Positions 7,747-17,128 of a stretch of 64,000 bases of DNA are shown in pieces (position 1 is the first letter of the stretch; each line of letters starts with the position of its first letter). The DNA is from Chitinophaga ginsengisoli (GTDB lineage: Bacteria > Bacteroidota > Bacteroidia > Chitinophagales > Chitinophagaceae). Below the pieces are notes generated by a model. The model saw only the letters and a list, made by a program, of their open reading frames with translations, had not been told where the DNA came from and ran no database searches. Where the stretch lies: assembly GCF_003014595.1 (NCBI RefSeq), contig NZ_PYGK01000003.1, positions 496,001-560,000 on the forward strand, written 5' to 3'. A program made the position numbers and the translations under genes.

Positions 7747-10737
7747 TTAAAAAGTAGCATTGACACCAAACTGTAACATCCAGGTAGCAGGTGCATCCAC
7801 CCCGATAATGTTCACGTCTTCAGGATCGATACCTTTGTACTTCTGCCTGTAAGGCGCGAGGATCAGCGGTTGTTTTACATCAACAGAGAATCTTAGCGAC
7901 TCCATCTGCCAGCGTTTCATCACACGGGAAGGCATGGAGTATCCAAGTGTGATATTCCTGATCTTGATAAAATCACCATCGAAGTAACTCAGTGTATTGT
8001 AGTTGTTAGGACGCTCCTGGTTAGCATTTGGACGAGGGAAAGCGTTGGTATGATTTTTTGGCGTCCAGTAATCTACATCCAGGTTATTGTAACGACCGAA
8101 GAGCGTATTGAACGAAGAATAGAAGTCACTCTTCACCATGCTACCCATACGGGCAAACGCAACAACAGATAGGTCGAAACCTTTGTAGGAGAAACGCTGC
8201 GTCATACCACCTGACCATTTAGGCTGTGGTGCACCAAGAATAGTACGATCCTTGTCATCCAGTTTTTTATCCCCGTTGAGATCTGCCAGCTGTATTTCGC
8301 CCTGGTGCTGCTTATAAACCTGTGCAGCCGCTTCATCCTGCCAGATGCCTACTTTTTTGTAGTCATAATACACATAAGTAGGTTGGCCTACAAACCAGCC
8401 GTTACCCACATCCTGTGTTTTGCCTTCGCCCAGTGCAAGGATCTTCTCACGGTTCCTGAACCAGTTCACATCCATTGACCAGTTGAAGCCGCCTTTTGAA
8501 CTAAGAATGACGGCAGACAAGCCTAATTCCCAACCTGTATTTTGTGTAACACCTGTATTCTCCAGTACATAGTTTACACCATTGCTGTAAGGCAGGAATC
8601 TTTGTAACAGCAGGTCGGTGGTTTTCTGCTTGTATTGATCGATACTACCGGTCAGTCTTCCCTTGAAGAAACTGAAGTCAACACCATAGTTAAAGGAGGC
8701 GGTGGTTTCCCAGGTAAGGTTGGGATTACGCAGCAGGATCGGAGAAAAGCCCGTCACACCTTTATTACCGAAGGAATAAGGCATACGTCCCAACAGCCCC
8801 TGCGTAGCATACGGAGGAATACCGGTATTACCGATACGGCCATAGCTGGCGCGCAGTTTCAGGTTTTCAATCCAGGATACGTTCTTCATGAAGTCTTCAC
8901 TGGTCATGTTCCATCCTACCGCTACTGAAGGGAAATAGCCCCATTTATGTCCCGGCGCAAAACGGGAAGAACCGTCTGCACGTAAGGTCAACGTTAACAG
9001 ATAACGGTCATCATAACCATAGTTTAAACGGCCCATATAAGACAGGATCGTCCAGGTACCAAGCTGGCTGCCGATGGCTGTTACGTTGGCTGCCTGTCCG
9101 AGGTTATAATACTCCTGCCATTCCACCGGAATACCTCTTACAGAAGCAGAAGACGAGTCTTCACGCTGACGCTGCACACTGTATAATGCAGTCAGGTTGA
9201 GGTTGTGCTTTTTAATAGTCTTGTTGTAGGTCAGCAGGTTCTCTACTGTATATGCCCACACCAGCTGCCCCTGTTTAGTTGCAGTAGCGTCACCACCACC
9301 TATGAGCAGGTCTGTATTCTTTTTCCCCTGAAAGAGGCCATAGTTATTCTGGAAAACATCTGTACCGACATTGAGGCGGTATTTCAATCCATCGAGGATC
9401 GTTACCTCGCCATATAAGCTGTTGAAGAAACGGATATGACTCAGTCTCTCTACGCGATTACCATCCTGATAATCCAGCAAAGCATTAGGCTGTTGGTTAT
9501 CTGCTGTCGGATAGGTGATCAGTTTACCTGAAGCGTCATATGGATCAGCGATAGGCAGCATTTTGAGCGAAGCACTCATACCATTATAAGTGCTGCCTTT
9601 ACGCATACTGTAAGTAGCCAATGAAGAGACGCCCACCTGTATGCGTTTGCCTATCATCTGGTCAACAGCCACATGTAGATTATAGCGTTCATAACTTTGT
9701 AATTTAAGTACGCCCTGATCTTTGAAATAACCGCCGGTCACTGCGTATTTGGTGGTTTCATTACCACCGCTTACACCCAGTGAATGGCGGGTTTGCCAGC
9801 CCTGGTCTATTAAGAGGGATTGCCAGTCGGTGTTCACCCCTCTTTTAATATTCGCCAGCTCCACAGCAGTAAATATCTTCGCATCTGAAGCATCAGGATT
9901 ATTATCGTCATAAAGCCCTGCAGCACGGTTTGCTTCTCTTTTCATAGCAAGGTACTGCTGACTGTTCATCATATCAGTTCTGCCAAGCGAGTTAACGACA
10001 CCGTACATGCCACTGTAGTTCACCTGTGGTTTACCGATCTTTCCCTTGCGGGTACTTACCAGTACAACACCATTCGCACCACGTGAACCGTAGATAGCGG
10101 TAGCAGAAGCATCCTTCAGCACGTCCATGGAAGAGATGTCCTGAGGGTTGATGTCATTGAGATTACCGGCAAAGGGAATTCCGTCTACAACATAGAGCGG
10201 GTCATTACCTGCAGATAAAGAACGTGTTCCCCTTACCCTTACCTGTGGCTCGTCGCCCGGTTTGTTACTATTATTTAATACATCAATCCCCGGTGTTCTG
10301 CCCTGGAGCGCCTGTTGTGCGTTGGTTACTGGAACTTCCATGATGGTTTTACTGTTAATAGAGGATATGGCTCCTGTCACATCCTTTTTCTTTTGCTGAC
10401 CATAACCGACTACGACAACTTCGTCGAGTTTCTTCTGGTCTTCCGCCAGTTTGATTGCAATGTCTGACCGGCCGTTCACAGGCACTTCCTGAGGGAGGAA
10501 GCCAATAAAGGAGAAAGTCAGTACAGCATCTTTTGGTGCCTGTAGTTTGTAGGATCCGGTAATATCGGTCACTGTTCCATTCTTTTGTCCTTTGATGGAT
10601 ACTGAAGCACCGATAATAGGATTGCCGTCCGGCCCGGTAACTTTCCCTTTGATAGGGATGGATTGGGCGCTGACAAATGTCCCATACAATAGTAGACACA
10701 ATAGGAGCGCTCGCGTCTTCGATAACGTGTTCTTCAT
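7747..10737 (-). CDS. SusC/RagA family TonB-dependent outer-membrane transporter
   Basis: TonB-dependent 22-strand barrel importing the ligand caught by the SusD partner. At 996 residues it has normal length. In order: signal peptide ending FVSAQ, carboxypeptidase-regulatory-like domain (residues about 28-100), the SusC signature LDEVVVVGYGQQKKKDVTGA, plug domain (VTNAQQALQGRTPGIDV, YVVDGIPF, DVLKDASATAIYGSRGANGV), then the barrel ending in an aromatic strand (MLQFGVNATF). First gene of the susCD pair; two LacI-type operators lie about 130-200 bases upstream. Confidence 0.96.
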   Translation of the reverse strand: MKNTLSKTRALLLCLLLYGTFVSAQSIPIKGKVTGPDGNPIIGASVSIKGQKNGTVTDITGSYKLQAPKDAVLTFSFIGFLPQEVPVNGRSDIAIKLAEDQKKLDEVVVVGYGQQKKKDVTGAISSINSKTIMEVPVTNAQQALQGRTPGIDVLNNSNKPGDEPQVRVRGTRSLSAGNDPLYVVDGIPFAGNLNDINPQDISSMDVLKDASATAIYGSRGANGVVLVSTRKGKIGKPQVNYSGMYGVVNSLGRTDMMNSQQYLAMKREANRAAGLYDDNNPDASDAKIFTAVELANIKRGVNTDWQSLLIDQGWQTRHSLGVSGGNETTKYAVTGGYFKDQGVLKLQSYERYNLHVAVDQMIGKRIQVGVSSLATYSMRKGSTYNGMSASLKMLPIADPYDASGKLITYPTADNQQPNALLDYQDGNRVERLSHIRFFNSLYGEVTILDGLKYRLNVGTDVFQNNYGLFQGKKNTDLLIGGGDATATKQGQLVWAYTVENLLTYNKTIKKHNLNLTALYSVQRQREDSSSASVRGIPVEWQEYYNLGQAANVTAIGSQLGTWTILSYMGRLNYGYDDRYLLTLTLRADGSSRFAPGHKWGYFPSVAVGWNMTSEDFMKNVSWIENLKLRASYGRIGNTGIPPYATQGLLGRMPYSFGNKGVTGFSPILLRNPNLTWETTASFNYGVDFSFFKGRLTGSIDQYKQKTTDLLLQRFLPYSNGVNYVLENTGVTQNTGWELGLSAVILSSKGGFNWSMDVNWFRNREKILALGEGKTQDVGNGWFVGQPTYVYYDYKKVGIWQDEAAAQVYKQHQGEIQLADLNGDKKLDDKDRTILGAPQPKWSGGMTQRFSYKGFDLSVVAFARMGSMVKSDFYSSFNTLFGRYNNLDVDYWTPKNHTNAFPRPNANQERPNNYNTLSYFDGDFIKIRNITLGYSMPSRVMKRWQMESLRFSVDVKQPLILAPYRQKYKGIDPEDVNIIGVDAPATWMLQFGVNATF

Positions 10738-10865
10738 ACGTAGAATTTTAATTAATAAACAGAATACACACCTCTGAAAAGCAATTACTTATAAGTTCGA
10801 TCAGGTTTTTCTAATGTATTTTTCAGAGAATGGGGTAGTACAAGTTAAGTAGATTAGTCATAAAT

Positions 10866-10879
10866 TGCAAACGATTGCA
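10866..10879. promoter_or_regulatory. LacI-family-type operator, site 1
   Basis: TGCAAACGATTGCA fits the LacI/GalR operator pattern TGNAANCGNTNNCA exactly and has perfect 5-bp outer arms. It lies in the divergent region between the SusC-like gene and the DUF1080 gene. Confidence 0.6.
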
Positions 10880-10919
10880 TAAAATCAACCTGAAATAATA
10901 CCGCTTATCAAAAAATTTG

Positions 10920-10933
10920 TGCAATCGGTTGAA
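10920..10933. promoter_or_regulatory. LacI-family-type operator, site 2
   Basis: TGCAATCGGTTGAA fits the same pattern except the last dinucleotide. Its centre is 54 bp from the centre of site 1, about five helical turns, which would suit looping or cooperative binding. It overlaps the candidate -33 box of the DUF1080 gene, so binding would repress. Confidence 0.5.
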
Positions 10934-10959
10934 TAAATTCTTATCATTATTTACTTTTA
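10929..10959 (+). promoter_or_regulatory. Candidate Bacteroidota promoter of the DUF1080 gene
   Basis: TTG at 10929-10931 and TACTTTTA at 10952-10959 are spaced 20 bp apart, close to the Bacteroidota consensus TTTG and TAnnTTTG. A second match, TACTTTTG at 10964-10971, would give an almost leaderless transcript. Confidence 0.4.
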
Positions 10960-10980
10960 AGAGTACTTTTGGTTATGGTT

Positions 10981-12357
10981 ATGAAAAACACGTTATTGGT
11001 ATGCAGCGCCATACTTATAAGCAGCTTCTCTGTCGCACAGCAAAAGAAAGCAGAATGGAAAAACCTGTTTGATGGCAAGACACTGAATGGCTGGAAAGAA
11101 GTAAATGGGACAGCACTTTATGATGCGAAAGACGGGATGATCAATGGAACTTCTGTAGCCGGCAGCCCGAATTCCTTCCTCGCTACAGAAAAAGAATACG
11201 GCGATTTTATACTTGAACTTGAACTGAAGCTGGATGCTCCTATGAATTATGGCATACAGTTCCGCAGTGAAAGTACACCAGAGTACAACAACGGTCGTGT
11301 GCATGGGTATCAGATGGAAGTCGATCCCAGCGACCGTGCCTGGAGTGGTGGTATCTATGATGAAGCCCGCCGTGGATGGCTCTATCCGCTGGAACTGAAT
11401 CCTGCTGCCAAATCTGCATTCAAAAAACAGGACTGGAACAAATACCGTATAGAATGCCGTGGTTCCGAGATCCGTACCTGGGTAAATGGCGTTCCTACCG
11501 CTCACCTGATCGACGATATGACCCTCAAAGGATTCATCGCGTTGCAGGTACACCAGATCTATAAAGAAGATGATAAGGGAAAACAGATCCACTGGCGCAA
11601 TATCCGCATCATGGAAAATCCGGCTCCTTCGCAATATTCTCCATATGATAAAATATATGTAGTAAATGATATTCCGAATAACGTTTCCGAACAGGAAAAG
11701 AAGAATGGATATCAGTTACTCTGGGACGGTAAAACCAGCAATGGCTGGCGCAGAGTGAACCAGGACAAGTTTCCGACTGCCGGCTGGACGATGGAAAACG
11801 GCGAATTGTCCATCCACCAGTCAAACGGTGATGAAATGGGCTCCGGCGGCGATATCGTAACCACGAAAGAATACGGTGCTTTTGAACTGGAGTTTGACTT
11901 CAAGCTAACTGAAGGCGCCAACAGTGGCGTAAAATATAATGTAAAAGAAAGTTACGACACGAAAGGTAAATCAGCTATAGGATTGGAATACCAGGTGCTG
12001 GACGACGAGCGTCATCCGGATGCGAAACTGGGCCGCGATGGCAACAGAACCCTGTCTTCCCTGTATGACCTGATTCCCCGGAAAAATACTGATCTGAATA
12101 AAGCCGCAATAAAGAAGATTGGAGAATGGAATAAAGGGCGTATAATTGTGTATCCCAACAATCATGTGGAACATTGGTTGAATGGTTTCAAAATGGTTGA
12201 GTACGACAGAGGTTCCAAAGAATTTAAAGACCTGGTAGCGATCAGCAAGTATAAAAATTGGAATAACTTTGGATTGTGGCCCGAAGGACACATTTTATTG
12301 CAGGACCACGGCAATACAGTGTCATTCCGTAGCATAAAAATCAAAAATTTAAAATAG
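10981..12357 (+). CDS. Double DUF1080 (3-keto-disaccharide hydrolase family) secreted protein
   Basis: About 458 residues with a signal peptide ([20 protein letters not shown]). Two tandem DUF1080 concanavalin/LamG-like domains: the first about residues 20-210 ([18 protein letters not shown], then [21 protein letters not shown], then [10 protein letters not shown]), the second about 235-458 ([39 protein letters not shown]). DUF1080 proteins are annotated as hydrolases or lyases acting on 3-keto glycosides. The Met at 10981 is preferred; in-frame ATG at 10975 and TTG at 10969 are alternatives. It is divergent from the susCD pair and shares a LacI-type operator region with it, which suggests a common sugar substrate. 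Confidence 0.88.
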   Translation: MKNTLLVCSAILISSFSVAQQKKAEWKNLFDGKTLNGWKEVNGTALYDAKDGMINGTSVAGSPNSFLATEKEYGDFILELELKLDAPMNYGIQFRSESTPEYNNGRVHGYQMEVDPSDRAWSGGIYDEARRGWLYPLELNPAAKSAFKKQDWNKYRIECRGSEIRTWVNGVPTAHLIDDMTLKGFIALQVHQIYKEDDKGKQIHWRNIRIMENPAPSQYSPYDKIYVVNDIPNNVSEQEKKNGYQLLWDGKTSNGWRRVNQDKFPTAGWTMENGELSIHQSNGDEMGSGGDIVTTKEYGAFELEFDFKLTEGANSGVKYNVKESYDTKGKSAIGLEYQVLDDERHPDAKLGRDGNRTLSSLYDLIPRKNTDLNKAAIKKIGEWNKGRIIVYPNNHVEHWLNGFKMVEYDRGSKEFKDLVAISKYKNWNNFGLWPEGHILLQDHGNTVSFRSIKIKNLK

Positions 12358-12658
12358 GTTAACAAGTTCGGTTTGTTAATTAAACTAATTTTGCATTCGC
12401 CTGCTGGCTTGTCCGGACAGGCGGGTTGATAAAAGTAAGCTCCGTTTGTGCAGGTTTGTGGGATAAAGTAGCACGGAATCAATTACTTGCCTTTACTATA
12501 AATTTATAATAATGGCTTTATCAACTAATGAAAGAGTTTTCATTGTTCACTGTTCTATATAAAACATTCCGATTCTTCGGAGTGTTTTTTTTTTATGTTT
12601 ATACTTTCCGGAAGCTATTAACGTATAGAAATATATCACCTTCATCTAATCGCAACAT
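12358..12658. other. Intergenic region with a strong terminator
   Basis: No gene of usual size. A terminator hairpin (ACATTCCGA/TCGGAGTGT, loop TTCT) at 12564-12585 is followed by ten Ts. It sits more than 200 bases past the DUF1080 stop, so a short non-coding RNA ending here is possible, but nothing else supports one. Confidence 0.5.
12564..12594 (+). terminator. Intrinsic terminator
   Basis: A 9-bp stem with one G-T pair, a 4-nt loop and a long T-tract on the plus strand. Confidence 0.85.
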
Positions 12659-14422
12659 ATGCTAAAGACTAACTACGCCCTTTTGCTGGCAGTGACGATC
12701 TTTTCAGCCTCCTGCTCAGGACCAGGTAAACCGGCTGGAAATAACGCTCCGGATTCCTTGCATCACCTTGTTCAACATTATTATGATGAGAAGATGGAAT
12801 TCTTTCCGCTGGATGCTACCATGAATGGAGAACATCAGTACGACGGACTGCTGCAGATCGATATCAGCGATCGTTTCCGGTTAAAACTTGATAGCTTTTA
12901 TACCCGCTATCAGGCAGCATTACAGGGAATTGACACTACAGTACTTAATGATAATGACCTGATTAGCTATTCCATGCTACAAAGGGAAGTATCTATAGGT
13001 AAGGCAGGCCTCCGCTTTCCCGATCACCTGATGCCTATTCAGCAATTCTGGGGCCTCACCCTTACGCTCCCCCAATTTGGTTCGGGTACAAGCGCCCAGC
13101 CGTTTAAGAACAAAGCAGATTATGAAAAGTTCATTCAGAGAATGAAAAGCTTTGCGGAATGGAGCGATACAGCTATTGCAAACATGCGGCGAGGTATGTC
13201 TACCGGATATGTATTACCGAAAGCACTTGCATTGAAAGTCATCCCTCAACTTGCCGACCTGGCAAAGAAAGACAGCAACAATGTATTCTATACTCCTTTA
13301 CGACTCCTCCCCGCCGATATTGACAGCACGGGCAGGAATGAACTCCGTACTGCCTATAAAGCAGCCATCGAACAGTATGTGCTTCCCTCCTATGCGAAAC
13401 TCCATGACTTCATTGTCAATGAGTACCTACCTAAAACCCGGACCAGCACAGGCATTGACGGCCTGCCAAACGGAAAGGAATGGTATACATACCTGATCAG
13501 ATTCTGGACAACCACCGACCTGACACCTGATCAGATATACGCTACCGGCGAAAAGGAAGTGGCACGCATCAGAAGAGAGATGGATTCTGTCAAGAACAGC
13601 ACCGGTTTTACAGGCGACCTGCCGGCATTCTTTAACTTCATTCGTACAGACAAACAGTTCAGGATATTTACGACCCCCTCACAGGTACTGGATTCTTTCA
13701 GGGCCATCGAGCAAAAGATCATGCCTGCTGTAAAAGAGTTATACGGACATCTACCCAAAACAAAGTTTGAAATCCGTCAGACAGAAGCTTTCCGTGCTGC
13801 GTCCGCTAGTGCCGAATATATGCCGGGCAGTCCCGACGGTTCCCGCCCCGGTGTCTTTTATGTGCCTATCCTGGATGCTACTACTTTCAACTATACAGGA
13901 ATGGAATGCCTGTTCCTGCATGAGGCTATTCCAGGGCATCATTTCCAGACCTCCATCCAGCAGGAAAATGATTCTCTTCCCAAGTTCCGCCGTTTCAACT
14001 GGATCGGTTCCTACGGTGAAGGGTACGCATTATACTGTGAAAGCCTCGGTAGAGACCTGGGACTGTATACCAATCCCTACAGCTATTTCGGTCACCTGTC
14101 AGACGAGATCCATCGTGCCATCCGCCTGGTGGTGGATGTAGGTATGCATGCCAAAGGATGGACCAGGGAGCAGGCTATCAAATATATGATGGACAACGAG
14201 CCTGTGAGTGAACACGAAGCGGTGTCTGAAATAGAACGGTATATGGCCATACCCGGTCAGGCGTTGTCTTATAAGATCGGGGAACTGAAGATCCGGGAAC
14301 TGCGGAATAAATACACTCAATCCACTGGATTCAGCATCAAAAACTTTCATGATGAATTGTTAAAAGATGGTTGTGTTCCGCTAAGCGTGCTGGAAGAAAA
14401 AATGGCAAGACGATTTAAGTAA
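12659..14422 (+). CDS. DUF885 family metallopeptidase-like lipoprotein
   Basis: A 587-residue protein with a lipoprotein signal (MLKTNYALLLAVTIFSASC, lipobox Cys19), so it is probably membrane-anchored in the periplasm or at the surface. The body is a DUF885 domain, a predicted zinc-dependent helical peptidase fold. The zinc site is visible as HEAIPGHHFQ around residue 420, an HExxxGHH variant, followed by a downstream Glu-rich helix (GEGYALYCESLGRDLG). Family members act as carboxy- or dipeptidase-like enzymes, but the substrate here is not known. Monocistronic. Confidence 0.88.
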   Translation: MLKTNYALLLAVTIFSASCSGPGKPAGNNAPDSLHHLVQHYYDEKMEFFPLDATMNGEHQYDGLLQIDISDRFRLKLDSFYTRYQAALQGIDTTVLNDNDLISYSMLQREVSIGKAGLRFPDHLMPIQQFWGLTLTLPQFGSGTSAQPFKNKADYEKFIQRMKSFAEWSDTAIANMRRGMSTGYVLPKALALKVIPQLADLAKKDSNNVFYTPLRLLPADIDSTGRNELRTAYKAAIEQYVLPSYAKLHDFIVNEYLPKTRTSTGIDGLPNGKEWYTYLIRFWTTTDLTPDQIYATGEKEVARIRREMDSVKNSTGFTGDLPAFFNFIRTDKQFRIFTTPSQVLDSFRAIEQKIMPAVKELYGHLPKTKFEIRQTEAFRAASASAEYMPGSPDGSRPGVFYVPILDATTFNYTGMECLFLHEAIPGHHFQTSIQQENDSLPKFRRFNWIGSYGEGYALYCESLGRDLGLYTNPYSYFGHLSDEIHRAIRLVVDVGMHAKGWTREQAIKYMMDNEPVSEHEAVSEIERYMAIPGQALSYKIGELKIRELRNKYTQSTGFSIKNFHDELLKDGCVPLSVLEEKMARRFK

Positions 14423-14816
14423 CTCATCCATAAGCCATAGTAGTCCATAGGTGATAGTCACTAACTTATAGTATTTTTTTAAACTATAACAGATGTGGTG
14501 ATCATTGCCTATGGACTACCTGTTTATAGACTTGTCTGTATCAGTTGTTAACGAAAAATATACATCTGGCTTTGGGAAAAGATGCTTAAATTTATAGTGG
14601 GAATAGAGTCAGGATCCCCTAAGGTTTTAGGTTAGTTGTCCATCAGCTATAACACAAAGAAAATAACATATCCGGAACAGACCCTCATGTCTGACAAAAA
14701 CTGGAAAATGAAGACAATCAACAAACCTTTTACCATTACTTGTTGTTTCATTTTTTCTGATTGAGCTTTTATACTTTCCACTCAACGATTTTTTAACATT
14801 TTAAGCTGCCAGTATT
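14423..14816. other. Intergenic region with a nested inverted repeat
   Basis: 394 bases without a gene. Apart from the inverted repeat at 14440-14519, I see only AT-rich sequence leading to the MmcQ/YjbR gene. Confidence 0.5.
14440..14519. repeat. Long nested inverted repeat
   Basis: The outer arms GTAGTCCATAGG and CCTATGGACTAC are perfect complements. They continue imperfectly inward (TGATAGTCAC against GTGGTGATCATTG). A second perfect inner stem, TTATAGT/ACTATAA, encloses a T-rich loop. The whole can fold as one 80-nt hairpin. It could be a terminator for the DUF885 gene or a small non-autonomous palindromic element. Confidence 0.65.
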
Positions 14817-15167
14817 ATGTTTGACATGACCCTTAATTACTGTCTCGCATTTCCTGCCGTAACACAGGAAGAAAAATGGGATGAAGATCTGCGGTTCTCC
14901 GTAGGAGAAAAATTATTCTGCATGATCTCCAAAAACGAGCCACATCGCGTATCCTTGAAATGCCGTCTGGAAGATTTTCATCGTCTTATTTCACAACCAG
15001 GCATTGTGCCGGCTCCATACCTGGCACGTTACCACTGGGTACAGATAAGATCTTTGGATACTTTGCCCGTGCCTGAATTACAGTCGCTTCTTCAAAATGC
15101 GTATGATCTTGTGGTAAGTACATTACCTCCGGAAGAAAGGGCTCAGATCCGGAAAGAAAGAGTATAA
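14817..15167 (+). CDS. MmcQ/YjbR family protein
   Basis: Small cytoplasmic protein of 116 residues with the MmcQ/YjbR fold (CyaY-like, double-stranded-DNA-binding in studied members). Typical features are the N-terminal LAFPAVTQEEKWDEDLRFSVGEKLFCMI, the middle VSLKC and the aromatic YHWVQIRS before a C-terminal helix. Full length. Role unclear in this context; it is monocistronic and followed by a terminator. Confidence 0.85.
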   Translation: MFDMTLNYCLAFPAVTQEEKWDEDLRFSVGEKLFCMISKNEPHRVSLKCRLEDFHRLISQPGIVPAPYLARYHWVQIRSLDTLPVPELQSLLQNAYDLVVSTLPPEERAQIRKERV

Positions 15168-15246
15168 CAGAGTAATGCATTGGTGCTATTGATGCAAGAG
15201 GAAGTTTCAGCGTATAGCGCCTGGCAGCGCTTAGCATATTAATAAG

Positions 15247-15269
15247 AATGGCTCGCAATGCGAGCCATT
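15247..15269. terminator. Bidirectional terminator-like hairpin
   Basis: A 10-bp perfect stem, AATGGCTCGC/GCGAGCCATT, with a 3-nt loop lies between the convergent MmcQ/YjbR and TauE genes. The T-tract is weak. Confidence 0.65.
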
Positions 15270-15314
15270 TGTGTTTTCTCTACTTCTAGCATATCTCCCA
15301 TGTCCCCCTGTTAA

Positions 15315-16106
15315 TTATTTCCAAAGTGTGTAAATGATATCATATAACCCGAATATGATCAATGTACAGGCAAACAGCTTCTCCAGGATAGGAGACTTCA
15401 TTTTTACAGCCGTTTTGGCCCCCAGATAAGAAGATGGAATCGCCGTCAGCGACAACAACAATGCAATATTCCAGTCAATATGCCCCAGCCACCAATGCGC
15501 CAGCGCTCCCGGCACCGATAATAACGCCGATAATACAATAGAGCAGGCCAACGCCTGCTTAATAGGCATATGCAGTTTTTTAATGAAGAAGGAACTGAAC
15601 AATACACCGCCGGCATTTGCCAGCAATCCTGACAATAGTCCGATACCCAGAGAAGCCATCACAATCAGCATATGATGCCCTTCCGCGGCGTCTACCGGAT
15701 GGTCCTCTCCAACATGATCTTTCTTACGCAAAAAAGAAAACAGTAAAGAGCCCCCTATTGACACAATGAACAAAGCAGTCAGGATCATTAGTGTCTTTCC
15801 CGGCAGAAACTTACTCATCCATGCACCGGCCAGCGTAGCTGGTATACCAAACAATGCGCCGGTAATGATGACCTGCCTGTTGAACAACTTCTGCCTGCTA
15901 TATACCGTGGTTGCGGAAATAGTACTGGTAATAGCTGCCGGTAATGGTGAAGCCAATGCATAAAATGGATTTACCCCTGCAAAGATCTGTAGCGCGGGCG
16001 TACTGACTGCACTCCCTCCTTTGCCCAGTAAACCGGACAGATAACCGACAATAACGCCGATAACTAAAACGACCAGATAATCGGTCTGTTGCAATAATGT
16101 GATCAT
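15315..16106 (-). CDS. TauE/SafE family membrane transporter
   Basis: Polytopic inner-membrane protein, 263 residues with about eight hydrophobic segments, in the TauE/SafE family (export of sulfite, sulfoacetate or related anions). The internal duplication typical of the family shows in two similar halves starting GVIVGYLSGLLGKGGSAVSTPAL and GLLSGLLANAGGVLFSSFFI. A His/Asp-rich cytoplasmic loop (DHVGEDHPVDAAEGHH) separates them. Substrate not determinable. Monocistronic. Confidence 0.9.
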   Translation of the reverse strand: MITLLQQTDYLVVLVIGVIVGYLSGLLGKGGSAVSTPALQIFAGVNPFYALASPLPAAITSTISATTVYSRQKLFNRQVIITGALFGIPATLAGAWMSKFLPGKTLMILTALFIVSIGGSLLFSFLRKKDHVGEDHPVDAAEGHHMLIVMASLGIGLLSGLLANAGGVLFSSFFIKKLHMPIKQALACSIVLSALLSVPGALAHWWLGHIDWNIALLLSLTAIPSSYLGAKTAVKMKSPILEKLFACTLIIFGLYDIIYTLWK

Positions 16107-16428
16107 AAAATACTTCCTTCAGCAAATAGGCCTGGTGCTAAGCCTCCGCTACTTATTTATTTGATGGTTGGTATGTGTGAATTACAGGTATCCTATACAG
16201 CTATACATCGATGTTTTAGTGGAAGGACAGTTCAAAGCTACAGCACTGATGCGGGTTCAACAAAATTCAGGGTAGCGTGTCACTATTACTAAAAGTTATT
16301 GGAGATAACTTTAGGTAATAATTCTGACAGCAGCGGCTTAGACCCGTGTATAACCTATCTAGCCTACTAAATCTATGATTTGAATAAGTTCACTATAAAA
16401 AGGCAAAAACAGCAAATATGGCCGAATA
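16107..16428. other. Intergenic region
   Basis: 322 bases upstream of the TauE gene and downstream of the next minus-strand gene. I see no gene, RNA or clear repeat in it. Confidence 0.5.
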
Positions 16429-17034
16429 TTACCAACTGTACACCAGTCCAACTCCACCGGGTGCAACACTTAATTGCAGATCATTAAACCGCTGAAATAA
16501 CCCCTTACCGTGCGCATGATGCACCGTAAAGTTCACGCCGTCAAAGAGCAGCAGAAAAGCGCCCTGCAGGATGAAAGAGTTGCCATATCCTTTCCAGCGG
16601 TCATGGGCCGTTCCGGTAAGCTTTGACTTACCATGCTCCCGCAGAAACAATCCACTGGCTATATAAGCCAGGTCCAGCGCCCCATTGATCAGAAAGATCT
16701 TTTCTATTTTATGTTGTTCCTGCACACTTCCCTGCCAGTTGTATTTTCCCGGATCCAGCCTTCTGTTGCCAAAATAGCTCGCCGTGGCAATGCCCAGGTT
16801 GACAACTCCCCAGACAGCATTCATCTGATGAAAATACTTTGCTTCACCCCCGGCAGTACCGTTACCGATCAGTCCTGCTGTAACGTTTGCTACTCCCCAG
16901 CCGCCCAGTACAAGCATGGCTGTTTTGGTGCTATTGATCCGTTGTTTGTTGTATTGGTAAAGAAAGGAATTGTCCTGCGCAGAAGATATGCATGCAAACA
17001 GCAGCATACATGCAAACAGAAAGAGTTGTTTCAT
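16429..17034 (-). CDS. Small membrane protein, DUF6992-like
   Basis: A 201-residue protein with a signal peptide (MKQLFLFACMLLFACISSAQ) and about four hydrophobic segments: MLVLGGWGVANVTAGLIG, MNAVWGVVNLGIATASYFG, IFLINGALDLAYIASGLFL and SFILQGAFLLLFDGVNF. It resembles the uncharacterised DUF6992 family found in Bacteroidota. A 26-bp-stem terminator separates it from the ebo cluster, so it is probably not part of that system. Function unknown. Confidence 0.7.
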   Translation of the reverse strand: MKQLFLFACMLLFACISSAQDNSFLYQYNKQRINSTKTAMLVLGGWGVANVTAGLIGNGTAGGEAKYFHQMNAVWGVVNLGIATASYFGNRRLDPGKYNWQGSVQEQHKIEKIFLINGALDLAYIASGLFLREHGKSKLTGTAHDRWKGYGNSFILQGAFLLLFDGVNFTVHHAHGKGLFQRFNDLQLSVAPGGVGLVYSW

Positions 17035-17059
17035 GGGGTAGTGTTTTTCGATATATACG

Positions 17060-17124
17060 AAAGAAAAAGGGATCAGGAATTGAAATACCTTCCCGGTCTT
17101 TCAATTCCTGATCCCTTTTTCTTT
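17060..17124 (-). terminator. Very long terminator hairpin after eboF
   Basis: A perfect 26-bp stem with a 13-nt loop, ending in a T-rich segment on the minus strand. The core reads GGGATCAGGAATTGAAA and its complement. It is just past the eboF stop and closes the ebo transcript. Confidence 0.9.
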
Positions 17125-17128
17125 AAGA

